DNA of 64,000 nt from Halichondria panicea (taxonomy: Eukaryota > Porifera > Demospongiae > Suberitida > Halichondriidae), in the NCBI RefSeq assembly GCF_963675165.1, contig NC_087392.1, forward strand, positions 4,299,442 through 4,363,441, read 5' to 3'. The notes under the pieces were generated by a model that had not been told where the DNA came from, did not search any database, and saw only the letters and a list, made by a program, of their open reading frames with translations. How positions within the stretch are numbered: the stretch's first letter is position 1; each line of letters opens with the position of its first letter. Below are positions 1 to 11,395 of this stretch, in pieces. The translations under genes were made by a program, and so were the position numbers.

Positions 1-2959
1 GGAGAGGTCCCTACAAATGCAACGAAGTGGACGTGCATGTACACCAGCTATAACGACTTGCTCACCATTTTGCTAACACTCAGAGAGGGCGACAAGTGTC
101 CTACTGGTACCGACGGAGATGCAGCAGCCAGGCCCAAGCTATCCGGCCTATCTCCAGCCTCCTGGCTCCCGGCTACTGGGATGGATGTGAGCGAATTCAA
201 TTCTTTACTATCAGACACCATATTGTTGTTCTCCAATTGACGACCAGGTTGCTGGCTGAATCGATCTTGACTCGATATCGACTCGGTAGTTGATAGTTGC
301 CTGGTAACAGAGCGTGGAGACATAAGTTGTCCATCGGGAGTGGGTTTTACAGCTGGAGCCAGGGGAGAATTCTGTTCCCCTTGTATTGACTGATTTGTCC
401 CGGAGAGCAATGCGTCTCTAATACTCGAAATTGACGACTGTTTCGTTAATTGCTGCTGACTTTGATTGCTATACGGCGTCTGCGGTGACATAGGTCCAAA
501 AGATTGTTGGTTCGTTTGCGTGAAGCCTTGTTGGCCCGGACTCTGCATTTGCTGTTGACCAGAGGCATGGGATTGTGTGAGGGAAGAGTTATTGGTGGGT
601 ATGGGTGGTTGGCCCGGGGTGGAGGGTCCACCTGGAGGGTAGCTGCCCTGCTGCCAGCTGCCACCTTGCGTCAAGTCCTGTGTTGGAGGAAGAAATGCTA
701 GTACCGTGTTTACTCTGAATTGGATCCACCACTACTCGGATCCACACGCAATAGTTACAGAGATGTGACAATACTACATGTACATGTATGACTGTGTATA
801 AAAAAATGGAAGATATCTTTCAGCAAGAGAGAATTAATATTTGTCTGCTCACATACATGTAGCTACATGTACATGTATAAGCATATCATAAAGTCCCTCT
901 AGAACTAACATACATCATGTAAAGCGTAGCCTTGAGGAATAGGAACGATAACGTGAAAAATATTCTTGGCCTGCACATAGTACATGTCATTACACAGTAT
1001 CACAACTTTACCTGGTTGCTCCAAGTTCTACCAGGGGTTAGTGACGTAGTGGATCGTGACAGAGCACCAGGATAGGGGGGCACACTCCCACCACTGAAGC
1101 CACTCTGCTGGAGGACAGAGAAGTGTTTTCCAAACTCATGTATATGCGAAAATGAATCCCAAGGATATATAAAACTATAACACGGGCCATGATTATCAAA
1201 AGCTGATTTGGGAGTCATTATAAACAGAGGAAAAGCTAATGTACACAATCCACACGTGATATAATCAATGTCCCTACAATCATAGTAGACGTCCAAAACA
1301 TTTCAAAAAAACATTTCAAGCACACGCACACGCACACGCACACGCACACGCACAAGCACACGCACACGCACAAGCACACGCACACGCACAAGCACACACT
1401 AAAAGGGAGGCGCTCCACATTTTATTGTACTACAGTAATTCCTAGACTTAGATGGGGTCATTGAGGCAGGTACAATGCTTTTAATTTATCTTTACACTAC
1501 AAAGTGATTATTACGTGAAATTAACGTTTATATACACATCATATAAAGTAACCATTAAGCTTAAACATACACTAAACTCTTCCACATACACGTACACTGT
1601 ACAGTATTGAGCACACACTCACACGCGCACTCACCTCTCCTTCACTGGTGACCCCTGGACTTGCTGGAGCGTGTGCTTGCTGCATCATCCCAACAGGGGG
1701 AGGAGCTATTTGCTGATAGGGAGGGAAGCGTCCAGCCCCCATATACGGATTGGGCGGCCCCTGGTAATTAGCGCCACCTGAGTACGCACCCCCCATACTT
1801 ATCGCATTAGGGGGGATATCAGGATAGGTGGACGGTCTCATACCAGGATACATGTCCGGCTGTAAGTAGAGGGGAATAAATTGATCAACACAAATATAAT
1901 GTACATGACTGTACATGTACATAAATACAGTGGAACCACCATTACTTTGGGGATCGAACAAGGTTTCAACCGTTCTACAGAGACGGCGTTTGTGAGGGGG
2001 TATTTTGTACACGAAGTGTTTATTTGGGACCTGGGTGTGCCTATACCATAGTTGACTTTTCTTTAGGGGTGGCCGCTAAAAGGGGGTTCCACTGTCATTA
2101 TAAATCCATTCACATGTGTACACAGTACATTGTACAGAATAGAAGTTACATGTAATCAAGTACAGTGTGTAATGCAAATGTGAAAGACGTTATCTGATCA
2201 AGAGAGACTGGTGCTGAAAACACATATATTGTTAACCACCGGTTACATAGTACTATTAGGAGTGCTACGTACTATAACTACAACTTCAGAGGCTATAATA
2301 TTACATGTACAACACTTCTCACACTGAAAAGGGAATTCATGATACACACAACACCCAAACAAGGACATTGATCTACCAGCTGAGAGTATTCCTGGAACTA
2401 TATACAAAACAGCCTGCACTGAAAGAAAGGCCAGCCAATTAGACTATTTAAAACAGCTACAAGCGGGAGTTATGAAACAAAGGGGGAATTCCCATAACAA
2501 AATGCTAATTAATGCACACCACTTGTGCCACAACCTGTTGGAAGCTTTCCATTGGACAAATTACATTTAAACTTCACTAAACAAAAGCAATAATTATATG
2601 CACCAGTTTGTATCTACCATACAGTAAAAAGTACACACAAAAGCCATCTAATGTACAAAAGCTTAATCACATACCTGCATTGGATACGGACCACCTGCAG
2701 ACTTGGACTGAGCATTCATGTAGTTGATGGCATTCGTGCTCCATCCCTGTCCATACATTGCGTCTGGAGTGGCTATCCCAGGGTGCTTGGCATACGGTTG
2801 CCCCACCATACCTCGTTGCGACACCATTCCTCCGTACGGACTGCCATCCGCGCCTTTAGGACCATAAAACCCATGATAAGGATAACGTGCATGATCAACC
2901 GGTATTCTAGCTTGGCCGGCACTGTACTCTTGTCCAGGGGGAAATCGGTGTTCACCATA
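1..2959 (-). CDS. Gln/Pro/Gly/Ser-rich low-complexity protein, 3' partial, unidentified
   Basis: Exons in transcript order are 2959-2675, 1859-1635, 1107-1012, 677-66, then 10-1 running off the left edge. The first four are multiples of three, begin after AG and end before GT, and read through in one frame. The visible 406 residues are rich in Gln, Pro, Gly, Tyr, Ser and Met, with repeated PPY, MYG and GG patterns, and turn Gln/Ser-rich near the left edge. No folded domain is seen. Such sequence is typical of N-terminal halves of chromatin or transcription co-regulators (ARID1/Osa and BCL9 have this composition), but nothing here identifies the family. The start codon is not found. The first visible exon opens after an acceptor near 2960, so earlier exons lie upstream, possibly beyond RPL24, which could then sit in an intron of this gene. 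Confidence 0.55.
1319..1398. repeat. (CACACG)n-type microsatellite
   Basis: About 80 bp of CACACG/CACAAG units lie in an intron of the Gln/Pro-rich gene. The long cysteine/valine reading frame on the opposite strand is a by-product of the repeat. Confidence 0.9.
1928..2098. repeat. Foldback element, ACAGTGGAACC family
   Basis: The element begins ACAGTGGAACCACC and ends GGGGGTTCCACTGT, so its termini are inverted. Related copies lie at about 14297-14462 and 30155-30345, sharing internal words such as the 'gacctgagtgcc' and 'aggtggcc' blocks. It is non-coding, about 170 bp, and MITE-like. Confidence 0.7.
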
Positions 2960-3496
2960 CTGTGGATACATATTTAGACAATTATTGATCTACGGATTCG
3001 AGGCTTTACGACAAAATTCTTGCTCATTTCACTTCTACACTTCTTTCCAAAGGTTTTCTGCACACTAGGCAATGTATGTAGCTTGATTCCACACTCAGCA
3101 AGCCTTCAAGCACACAATCTTGTTCTGAAATTCAATACAACTTCCTTGGCTGCTAGTAGCTTAGGTTTATACTAGTCACAAGTGGTTCATGTCATCTATA
3201 AAATAGTTCTAAAGATGTTGCACTACAACTTTAATCTTGCAGAAGGGCCAGATCTTTTACTTCTTTTGCAGACTTGGCAGACAAAGTTACGTTCCTCGGA
3301 CCGCCTTTGAGGCCTTGGTCGCCATTTTTTCTAACCTACTTGTGGCTACCTACCGTATACCCAATTGCACGAAACACACGTGCTATATTTCAATATTACT
3401 GGGTGGCATGCAAACATAAAGTTGTTTTCTGACACATCAATACTCAATCAATAAAATTAGAAAGGACAATACAATGGCATCATGGGAAACGAAAGT
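2960..3496. other. Gap between the Gln/Pro-rich gene and RPL24
   Basis: No convincing gene is seen in these 537 bp. On the minus strand an ATG at 3325 opens eleven codons followed by a GTAACT that could be a donor. Its phase does not fit the exon ending at 2959, so it is not assigned. Confidence 0.5.
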
Positions 3497-4549
3497 TTAA
3501 CGCTTTTGTCCACCTCTGCTAGTACCACCGCTACCTCGAGGTGTTTGCTTCTTGGATGACTTCTGTACCTTTTGCTGAGCCGACTGAATAAAGACGACAA
3601 ATATCAACATAAATACTAAAACCAACCAAAAACACTTACTTTGCCTGCTTTTTGCACTTCAGACTTCTTCTTTGAAGCAGCTTTCTCTTTTGCAGCCCTA
3701 AATAACAAGGATTACACTGTTATAAGACTCTAAATGTATCTTAGATAATCAATATCACAAAATTGGGAGAAAATGTTTCGAACCCTAGACCTAATCTTAC
3801 GATTAAGCACTTATATCATAGCTAATAATTATCGCAGGCTGTTACTTACTTGATAGCTTGCTCTCTTTGCTTCTTTCTTACTTCAGGGTTCTGGTTTCTC
3901 TTTGACAAGATGTCCTCTAAAGTTGCCCCACCAAATCCACGCTGAAATTTAATGGTCTTTTTCGAGGTTCTTTTCTTGGAGACTTCCTCAATCGTACCCT
4001 TCTTGTGTTTTCTACGATACACCACAGTCCAACTGGTCTTTCGGGGATTTCTCTTCATGAAATACGACTTCTCACTCTTCCCATTCGCAAAGTTGAAGGT
4101 CTACAGAAGAATTACAGTTGTATTAGCATCAGTACTGTGCGTACGTGTGCATTCAAAAGCAAAATAAAGCTGTGTTAGTGTACAAGAGAACTAACATTAA
4201 AGGGCTTTTTAGGAGGTGCATAGTGTAGTGTACATATACAACGTATTGTAACGTTATTCCGGGCACGGAATACCCAATTGGTGCACATCATACCCAAAGA
4301 AACATGCCAAAATAAGTTTCCGCATACACATGCACACCAGTATTACCTTGCCATCAACCCTGACGAACTTCTTTCCCCTACTGGGGTAGATCTTCTGCTG
4401 ACTAAAATGGCAGAGCTCAAGCCTATATAAAGCAAACAAAAACAATTAATATCAACAAACAGAGCTCTTAAACTTATACAGTGTTGTAGATAATGCCAAA
4501 CTAGTACAGTAACACCGATGGAAATAGATAATTCACCAACTTACTTCAT
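3497..4549 (-). CDS. RPL24: 60S ribosomal protein L24 (eL24)
   Basis: This is a structural protein of the large cytosolic ribosomal subunit. Five exons in transcript order are 4549-4545 (ATGAA only), 4422-4347, 4100-3850, 3697-3640 and 3583-3497. Together they are 477 nt, or 158 residues, against about 157 in human. The N-terminus reads [20 protein letters not shown], the family pattern with the first half of the zinc-ribbon-like region. It is followed by the conserved [12 protein letters not shown] and [13 protein letters not shown] blocks and [20 protein letters not shown]. The tail is Lys/Gly-rich and ends SRGGQKR. The five-nucleotide first coding exon is typical of ribosomal protein genes, where the start codon sits just before the first intron. 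The gene is head to head with CCDC28. Identity is certain from sequence similarity; expression level is not visible. Confidence 0.97.
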
Positions 4550-4631
4550 CTTGTCTGCCCTACTAATTCATACACGTGGAGAAAGGTGGAGAAAATTTAA
4601 TCACGTGATCATCTGCAAAAAGCTCTAGAAA
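4550..4631. promoter_or_regulatory. Probable bidirectional promoter, RPL24 / CCDC28
   Basis: Only 82 bp separate the RPL24 ATG (minus) from the CCDC28 ATG (plus). Both 5' UTRs and the core promoter must fit here, or the 5' UTRs overlap. No TATA box in a convincing position is seen, but there are CACGTG-like words at 4573-4578 and 4602-4607. Confidence 0.5.
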
Positions 4632-5172
4632 ATGGCGAGTTTGCCATCAGATAATGATATCGAAGTGGTCCGTTCTGCTGACTTAAAGCACACCAAGAGC
4701 CCCAAGAGTAAGAGCTCATCACTTAGACATAAAACAAGGATACCTTCTGATGCTTTCAGACAGTCTGAACAATCTCTAAGGGAGCTTTTGGAGGACTTTG
4801 AAAGTGGAAGACTAGATGCCTTTGGTGAGTACAAACAAAAGCTTTTATAGTAAGCATCTCAGTTTTAAACTTTATGTTCATCCAGGTGATTCAGATATGC
4901 TTCAGAAGATGAACGAGATTCGTGAGATGCAAGAGAAGTTAACGCTCAAGCACTTTGAGATCGACCAGATGAAGTCCGACCCTGATGGTAAAGGGGAGGG
5001 GAGTGATGGATCCCTTATTGACCTGACACAGGGACTAGAGAAACTAGGAGCTGCCATTCAATCTCTGCATTCAGACAACACATTGCTGAGAGGACACAAT
5101 ACAAAGCCTGCAAAGACAGTATCTCTACAACCTATTTCTAGTTTTATCGCTGAAGAAGATGTACGTGTATAA
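4632..5172 (+). CDS. CCDC28: CCDC28A/B-family coiled-coil protein
   Basis: Two exons, 4632-4824 and 4886-5172, give 159 residues. Residues 1-45 are basic and disordered. Next comes the family hallmark LLEDFESGRLDAFG, then an amphipathic helix with MNEIREMQEKL and a KHFEID segment matching the CCDC28 core. A final helix carries LEKLGAAIQSLH. In vertebrates CCDC28B binds Bardet-Biedl proteins and modulates cilium length; CCDC28A is less well defined. One family member is expected in an invertebrate. The start is the first ATG after the short promoter. The stop at 5170-5172 follows a GTACGT that could act as a donor, so a longer C-terminus is possible. The gene converges on CHMP1B with 205 bp between stops. 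Confidence 0.85.
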
Positions 5173-5377
5173 TCGATGATTCACCATTTCTTTTTTACTC
5201 ACTCATTATATAATTGTCATGATCAGCATTGTATTAATGTCAATTAAATCAAGCACAAGATACATTTATAGTACAGTGATACACATTCATATGGATAAAA
5301 ACGTTCTGAACTATAAAATATTGTACAGTACAGAGTGTTGTGTGGACCTATTGCATGTTTCAGCGATCAAAGTAGCC

Positions 5378-8033
5378 CTAGCTGTTCCTGAGCTGAGCTA
5401 GACGTGCTGAAAGATCATCCTACAGAACAAACACATTTATAAATTATTGTATGGACCTGTGACACGTGTCTGTGTTATCAATGGTAGACCTTCAAATACA
5501 ATTGTGCCTAATAAACTGTAGCATGGCTGAAGTGGTTACCTACAGAATATAACACAGAACACTGCATAACATCATTTGTAACACTAAGCCTTACGTCCTG
5601 AGCCGGTGCTGCTACGCCAGTAGGGTTGGTTGGCAGTTCCAAATTTAATTCAAGTCTGGTGGAGAAAAATAAATTAGACATCACTTATTACTCTTATTGA
5701 CATGTTAAACTTACCCTGCCTCATCAGCAGACTGTCTCATCAAACCCTCAACTTGGTCCTAGACAAAAATACAATATTGATACAACCACAACAACAGTGC
5801 GATCTATTGTACGTGTTCCTACATGTCCTCGTATCAGGCATACAATTGTGTGTGGGAAGGTTAAGGTGAGAGTTAAAAACAATACCTCTGGTGTTGTCAG
5901 TGTGGTGACTCCGCTCATTGCCTCGTCCATTGTCTGAGTCTGCACATCCAAGTGCTCAAATTGGCGTTCAAACTGGTCCATGATTCCAGCCACCTACAGT
6001 AACACAAACAGTTAAAATGGCTACTGAACTAAAAGTACACATACACAGAACAATCTTTTTTACTGTTGTCCAGTGTACAATTTGAACGGTTGAACACAGC
6101 TGTACAACACTAGAGTACCGCTGTCAATAATAATGATTTTTAGTTAATGGACAGGATAAGACTATTGATATTCCCAGTATTTCAGGCCCATCACATTATC
6201 GTACCAAGGTATTATGGCTCTCACCTTTTCCAGGTTCATAGACTTTAGGGCAGTGTCCATGCTCTTGACTACACTTCCCATGGATTTAGTGACTTGGCTC
6301 ATCTGAATGGCAGACTGTACCCTAGAGGCCACCCCATCCACTCTGGCACTCATTCGCATGAAGTTCAGACCCTACAACCATACACCAATACATTTAAGCA
6401 CAGCATCCACAATGTACATGTATACCTAATGTACACGAACAATGGAGCTAACACACAATTTATCTACCTACCCAGAAAGTCATAATAAATGCGATTTTAA
6501 CTTAAGTTGGAAATTCTACATTAGATCATAGACAGAGTAGAAGAGGGATTGGAAACGGAAATGATTCACGTGATGTTTTACAATGAAGTCTACTCTGGGA
6601 CCATCCTTGTAGTGTTCTATGTAAAGTAAGTTATTAGCCTATAATGTCAGCTGTAAGACTAGGTTTTGTGCAAATTCTCACCTCTAGCCGAATAAGTGGC
6701 TCCCTCCAAGAACTTTGAACTACCCACTAAACTAAGAATTAAGAGCTGAAAGGTATCTCTTCATAACTCCCACAAAAGCCCGGGAAACTTGTTGTGTTTA
6801 ATGCATACATCTCAAAGCTACCCCCATTACTCCCCATTACTGAATCATATGCCCCCCTGATGGTACATGTAGGGATCATTTGGAAACGAAGAAAATGTAA
6901 TCTCGATTGTCGTGAAGTAACTAGAGGTACACAGAGCGCCTCTTCGTGCTTAATAGTGTTCCTATAATTATTATAGTACCTATGATATAGCTAAGGCTGT
7001 GTAACCAAGTAGTGTGCTGTGTCCCAAATGGCCTCAAGTATGTGATGTTTAGCAGCAGAACTGCTCTTAGACTTTTTACAGACAGAAAAACAATTCTCAT
7101 GAATTATTCATCGTGTTGTTAACATTCACATGATTGCATGCTAGTACTAGTATACCTAATGTACACGTACAATGTTACTTAATTAAGCCTCAATTAAAAT
7201 CGCGGAAATACACGGATGGTACTTTGAGGGCACTTCCGTTTCCAATCCCTCTTCTACTCTATCTATGATTAGATGTGCTTGTATGACCCACTTAAAGCTG
7301 CCTGCATGGTTCACATATACATACACAACTTCTTCCATGGCACGAGGAAGAGAGGGGTGTACCTGATTCTTTTGTCTAATGGCATTCTCAGCATGAATCC
7401 TAGCTCCCTCTAAGTTGCCTTTCTGCAATGCCTGTAGGACAAGGAGTCAATGAGTTGTTGATAAATTATAGTTTAACCTATCTATGGTGATCAACTTATA
7501 AGCAGGTCACCCTCTATAATACAGCCAGGTTAATGGGCCTAAGTGCATGTGTTTCAACATGTGTTAGGCCACCTTTTCAATATAGCTACAGTTAGTCTGC
7601 CCAAGGGTGACCGCTATCGAAACTGTATGATGATACCTACACATTGTATGACTTGTATGACAGTCTAATTGATTTACGGCTATCTACATACATACACACA
7701 GACCTTACCTTCTTTACTTTCATTTTCTCTGTTTTTTCGTCCTTCTCACATTTTTTGGCACTTCTATCCATTTGCTTAGCAGCAAACTATAGTAAAATAA
7801 GAGGTGACAAAATGTGAGGTACATGTACGTGATATATACATCACGATCTAAGTATTAGTACATGTAGCTACAAATAATATTGCTCAACTTACTTTTAAGT
7901 TAAAGAGTTGTTCTATAGATTATCTGGTTAAGAATATCATTAACAGAGTGGAAAAAATACATGCATGATAGATAGATAGATATACACGACGCATACACTC
8001 AACATGAAGGATACTCTCCATATTTTTCGACAT
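5378..8033 (-). CDS. CHMP1B: Charged multivesicular body protein 1B (ESCRT-III)
   Basis: This ESCRT-III subunit helps scission of membrane necks in endosomal sorting, cytokinesis and nuclear envelope sealing, and recruits spastin and other MIT-domain proteins. Exons in transcript order are 8033-8015 (19 nt), 7912-7893 (20 nt), 7786-7709, 7431-7363, 6371-6225, 5993-5886, 5758-5715, 5655-5595 and 5419-5378. The sum is 588 nt, or 195 residues, against 199 in human CHMP1B. The start MSKNMEKQLFNLKFAAKQM closely follows the vertebrate protein. The core helices contain IHAENAIRQKNQ, MRMSARVDGVASRVQ and DVQTQTMDEAM. The C-terminal MIT-interacting helix DDLSARLAQLRN is present. The match is nearer CHMP1B than CHMP1A (MEKxLFNLKFAAK, KSMNLEK). 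Two consecutive micro-exons encode the first 13 residues. Confidence 0.96.
6530..7272. repeat. Inverted repeat pair in a CHMP1B intron
   Basis: About 40 bp at 6530-6570 reappears in inverse orientation at 7231-7272; the shared core is AGAGGGATTGGAAACGGAA. A separate direct repeat (TATACCTAATGTACACG then ACAATG) occurs at 6421-6444 and 7151-7174. The segment lies in the large intron between coding exons 7431-7363 and 6371-6225. It looks like a degraded foldback or a local inverted duplication. No open frame is seen. Confidence 0.7.
7485..7630. repeat. Foldback-type repeat, CAGTGAAACCTG family (diverged)
   Basis: This contains the family words GCAGGTCACCCTCTATAATA, CAGCCAGGTTAATGGG and GTTAGGCCACC. 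It is related to copies at about 37555, 40570, 48255, 50570 and 53325. It lies in a CHMP1B intron. Confidence 0.6.
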
Positions 8034-8476
8034 TTTGACCACTTGTGGTTATAATTCTTGATCTTTAAGCTTCTCCTGTGATCTGAAAACTGTTTAATCT
8101 TTGACTGAGCACAGCAGAGTATAAATATGATCCTTTATTTGGTGTCAGAATTGCAACTGGAACTTGGTTGTTGCTGTCATGTGATTGTTATTCACTGTAG
8201 GGTCAAAGGTCAGGAAAGGCTTTATTCAGAATCATCGACTGTGTGTGTACTGTACTGTACTGTGCGGTTCCTAGCTAGCTAGCTAGCTAGCTTATAGAGC
8301 ATTCGCTCGTAATAATTATGCCAAGATCCTAGCATTGTGATTATTAAGAAGACACAAGGACAGATTATAAGTTACTTCCACGCCAATTACGAGTAAGTTC
8401 TCTCAAAACCACGTGTCCTCTATTGCATCATGCCTCCTTAAACAAATACTGCACTGTACAGGTATTCTTCTGTGCA
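8034..8476. promoter_or_regulatory. Divergent intergenic region, CHMP1B / SLC25A40
   Basis: These 443 bp lie between two start codons on opposite strands and probably hold both promoters and 5' UTRs. They include an AGCT run at about 8272-8291 and a CACGTG at 8411-8416. No gene is seen. Confidence 0.5.
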
Positions 8477-11164
8477 ATGAAGTTGTACAGCAGTGTAGAT
8501 GGTGGTACAGCCTCCATAACACCGTTACAACAAATGCTCTCATCTGGATCAGGAGCTATTCTGACATCCCTTCTTACGACTCCGTTTGATGTTGTCAAAG
8601 TACGACTGCAAGCTCAGCAGAGGTCTGCTCATTTAAAGCCATGTTATTTGATGGAGTGTCGATGTCTAGACGGGGTCACACTGTGCGTTATAACACCCGA
8701 AGGAAATCACATGCAAACTATCAAATTTCGAGGAACTATACACGCATTTTTAAATATTGCCAAAAGGGAAGGAATTGGATCCTGGTGGGCTGGATTGTCC
8801 CCAACTTTAGTAATGGCTGTACCTGCTACCATTATATACTTCACAATGTACGATCAACTCAAAGCACTGTTTGGATTTCGACCTGGAGAAACGAACATAC
8901 TTGCTCCCGTCCTGGGTGGTTCAATATCTCGTACAATTGCAGTAACGGCTATATGTCCTATTGAGCTCATAAGAACTAAGTTACAGTCTAGACAAGGCTA
9001 CAGTTACAGTGAAGTAACAGATGTGGTTCAAGGAGCTGTTCGACAAAACGGAGTGTTGAGTTTATGGAGAGGACTACTGCCAATGTTGCTCAGGGATGTG
9101 CCTTTTTCGATATCGTACTGGTTGGGATATGAGTACCTTAAACTTCGTTTATATTCTGGAATGGATCCCTCAATGCACTCGATTGTTCCTCTGTTATCTG
9201 GGGCTCTGTCTGGTGGAGTGTCTGCTGTGATCACCACACCACTGGATCTCATCAAAACACACATGCAGGTCAGTGTAGGACATACCAGGAGTGTTCATGC
9301 ACTCCTAGTAGTGCAGTATTGTATACATGTAGAAGCCATCTCCCAATCAGAATTTCCTGTTAGTGAATTGTGTGTTCCCCCTACAAGTATCTGTATTGTA
9401 CGTATGCAATCTTCCCACAATCTTTTACAACACTCCTATAAGTACCGACTAGAAAAACATTTGCAATGTGAAAAATTGCTAGGATTGGCCAGGGGAACCA
9501 CAAAAAAGCGTGGGAACAAGAAATCAGACGAGAGCATAACTCCAATCCGTTACAACGTCAATCACATGTATACTGGTAGTTTTCCCATGTTTTCCCAGCC
9601 AATATGCCACGCAATTTTTACTGGTGGAGTGATGACCAATCCCTATATATATTTATTATACATCCATTTTAGAATGTGGGGCACATAATCATGATGATTT
9701 GTGATGAATTGATGTTCCTAATACATGCAGTGTTGAGCACAGGTACACACAGTCCATCCATGCGTAGTAACATGCACGGACCGTACTGGTGACTGCATGG
9801 AATGATGTGGTGGATGGAAGCTGATAGGTGGATCTGGAACACAGTCTATTATTTAATATACTATGTATTGTACATGTTCATGACGTTGTAACGGATTGGA
9901 GTTATGCTCTCGTCTGATTTCTTGTTCCCACGCTTTTTTGTGGTTCCCCTGGCCAATCCTAGCAATTTTTCACATTGCAAATGTTTTTCTAGTCGGATTC
10001 CCTTTCTTTTTCAGTACAGTTTACGTATCATGACATGCATAAGTGGAACGTCAAGAGGCAGTACAAGAAGAGAAGACAGGACTAATCAGATATCTTCTCG
10101 AATATCTCTGGACTAATAATTATAGTATAATGAGTAATAATTTATTACTTGATAATTATGTTGAATTTGCGAATCAGTATTAAATGACAGCCATTTTAAG
10201 AGCATGATATCTAGCCAGTGCATATAGCATGCCTGTCAGAGAAAGGGAGCTAGAGCTGAACAGTGTGAAGAAAAGGAACACCTCAGGCTCTGGAAAAGCA
10301 CTGCTGCACTGATTTTAGGCGCACGGTTTATTAGCCACGCCTATCTATTATTATTGGCCACAACGCAATTGCTGAGTCATTAAAGATGGCGGAATTGTCT
10401 AGGTAAGAGAAATAGAGACTGAGAGGTCATCTGCCTCGTGGAAGCAATCGCAAATCTGAAGAAGCGCTTTGTAATCCAGGTTGTAGTCGTTTGGAAACCC
10501 TGTGCAGAATGTCCTGGAGATGGCTGTACTTGGAGTAAATGCTGGGCAAGAAACTTACTTACTTACTTACTTACTTAGTCAGTCAGACAAAGAGCGGTGA
10601 AACGTAGAAATAGTGCAATTTTTAAAATGAAAATATTTATTCATTAAAATGTTTATGGATTATGAAATGAGAGATACAAAGAGAGAAAAGGCTAAATAAA
10701 CTATCTGTTCAGCCAGTTTCTTGATGTGGCCTTTCCCTGCAGAGATAGAACAGTTTGAACATGAGTCAAAATAATTGAAATATTGCTAAACACAGGCAAA
10801 CCCACTGCCAATCCTATGTAAAACCTACTGGTTTTACTAATCTGTATACTTACATTTCCCTCACAAGACACCGTATAGCGCCTATTTTTAAATACTTGTG
10901 GTTTGGATCCCCGTTGCCTACTACTACTCCTAACATGTTTATTCTATCCTCCAGGTGGAAATGGGGGAGTCAAAGTCTGGCCCATCTCTGGGGGCGGGGT
11001 CTCTTCTCACAGTCGTACGTAACGTGATTAGCGAGCACGGCTACTCGGGACTATTTGCTGGACTCACTCCGAGAGTGGCTAAGATTGCTCCTGCTTGTGC
11101 CATCATGATAGCTAGTTATGAAGCAGGCAAGGAGTACTTTGCACAAAACAATATTCAGAGTTAA
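8477..11164 (+). CDS. SLC25A40: Mitochondrial carrier SLC25A39/SLC25A40 type
   Basis: This is an inner-membrane carrier of the SLC25A39/40 group, implicated in glutathione import into mitochondria (yeast Mtm1 relatives). Two exons, 8477-9268 and 10955-11164, give 333 residues, against about 338 in human. Three carrier repeats are visible with signature motifs PFDVVKVR, PIELIRTK and PLDLIKTH. The N-terminal ITPLQQMLSSGSGAILTSLL, the loop with clustered Cys after the first helix, VPATIIYFTMYDQLKA, LRDVPFSISYW and KIAPACAIMI all match the group. The ATG at 8477 is preferred over an in-frame ATG at 8423, because the extra 18 residues have no family counterpart. AATAAA occurs at 11164-11169, directly at the stop, a likely poly(A) signal. 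The frame stays open some 400 bp into the intron, but that segment is repeat DNA. Confidence 0.94.
9445..9996. repeat. Foldback element with ~116-bp arms in the SLC25A40 intron
   Basis: The arm at 9445-9560 is repeated almost perfectly in inverse orientation at 9881-9996, with about 320 bp of spacer. The arm includes AGCGTGGGAACAAGAAATC and ATAACTCCAATCCGTTACAA. A third, solo arm lies at about 34065-34165. No transposase frame lies between the arms, so this is a non-autonomous element. The rest of the 1.7-kb intron (9269-10954) holds an ACTT run at about 10552-10577 and nothing else recognised. Confidence 0.85.
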
Positions 11165-11395
11165 ATAAATTGTTTGTGTCACTGTTTGTATCAAATCTCT
11201 CCAATGCCATTGTATAAATTATTTATTTTGTACATGTATAATGCTGCTTCACTATACCGGTACGTGCGGTGCCTGTGTCTACCTAGCTTTAATTTGTAAA
11301 GTATATTGAGAATTATGATTCAACTGAACATACAAAAATTAATTGCAATGATTAATAATTTATGATTTACAATTTAACTATACGTACAGTACGTG

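Noticed and set aside
1236-1418. Cys/Val-rich small frame
   Set aside because: It is a translation of the CACACG microsatellite.
8423-9688. A 421-codon frame as the whole carrier gene
   Set aside because: After 9268 it leaves the carrier fold, enters foldback repeat DNA, and skips the last conserved block, which is encoded by 10955-11164.
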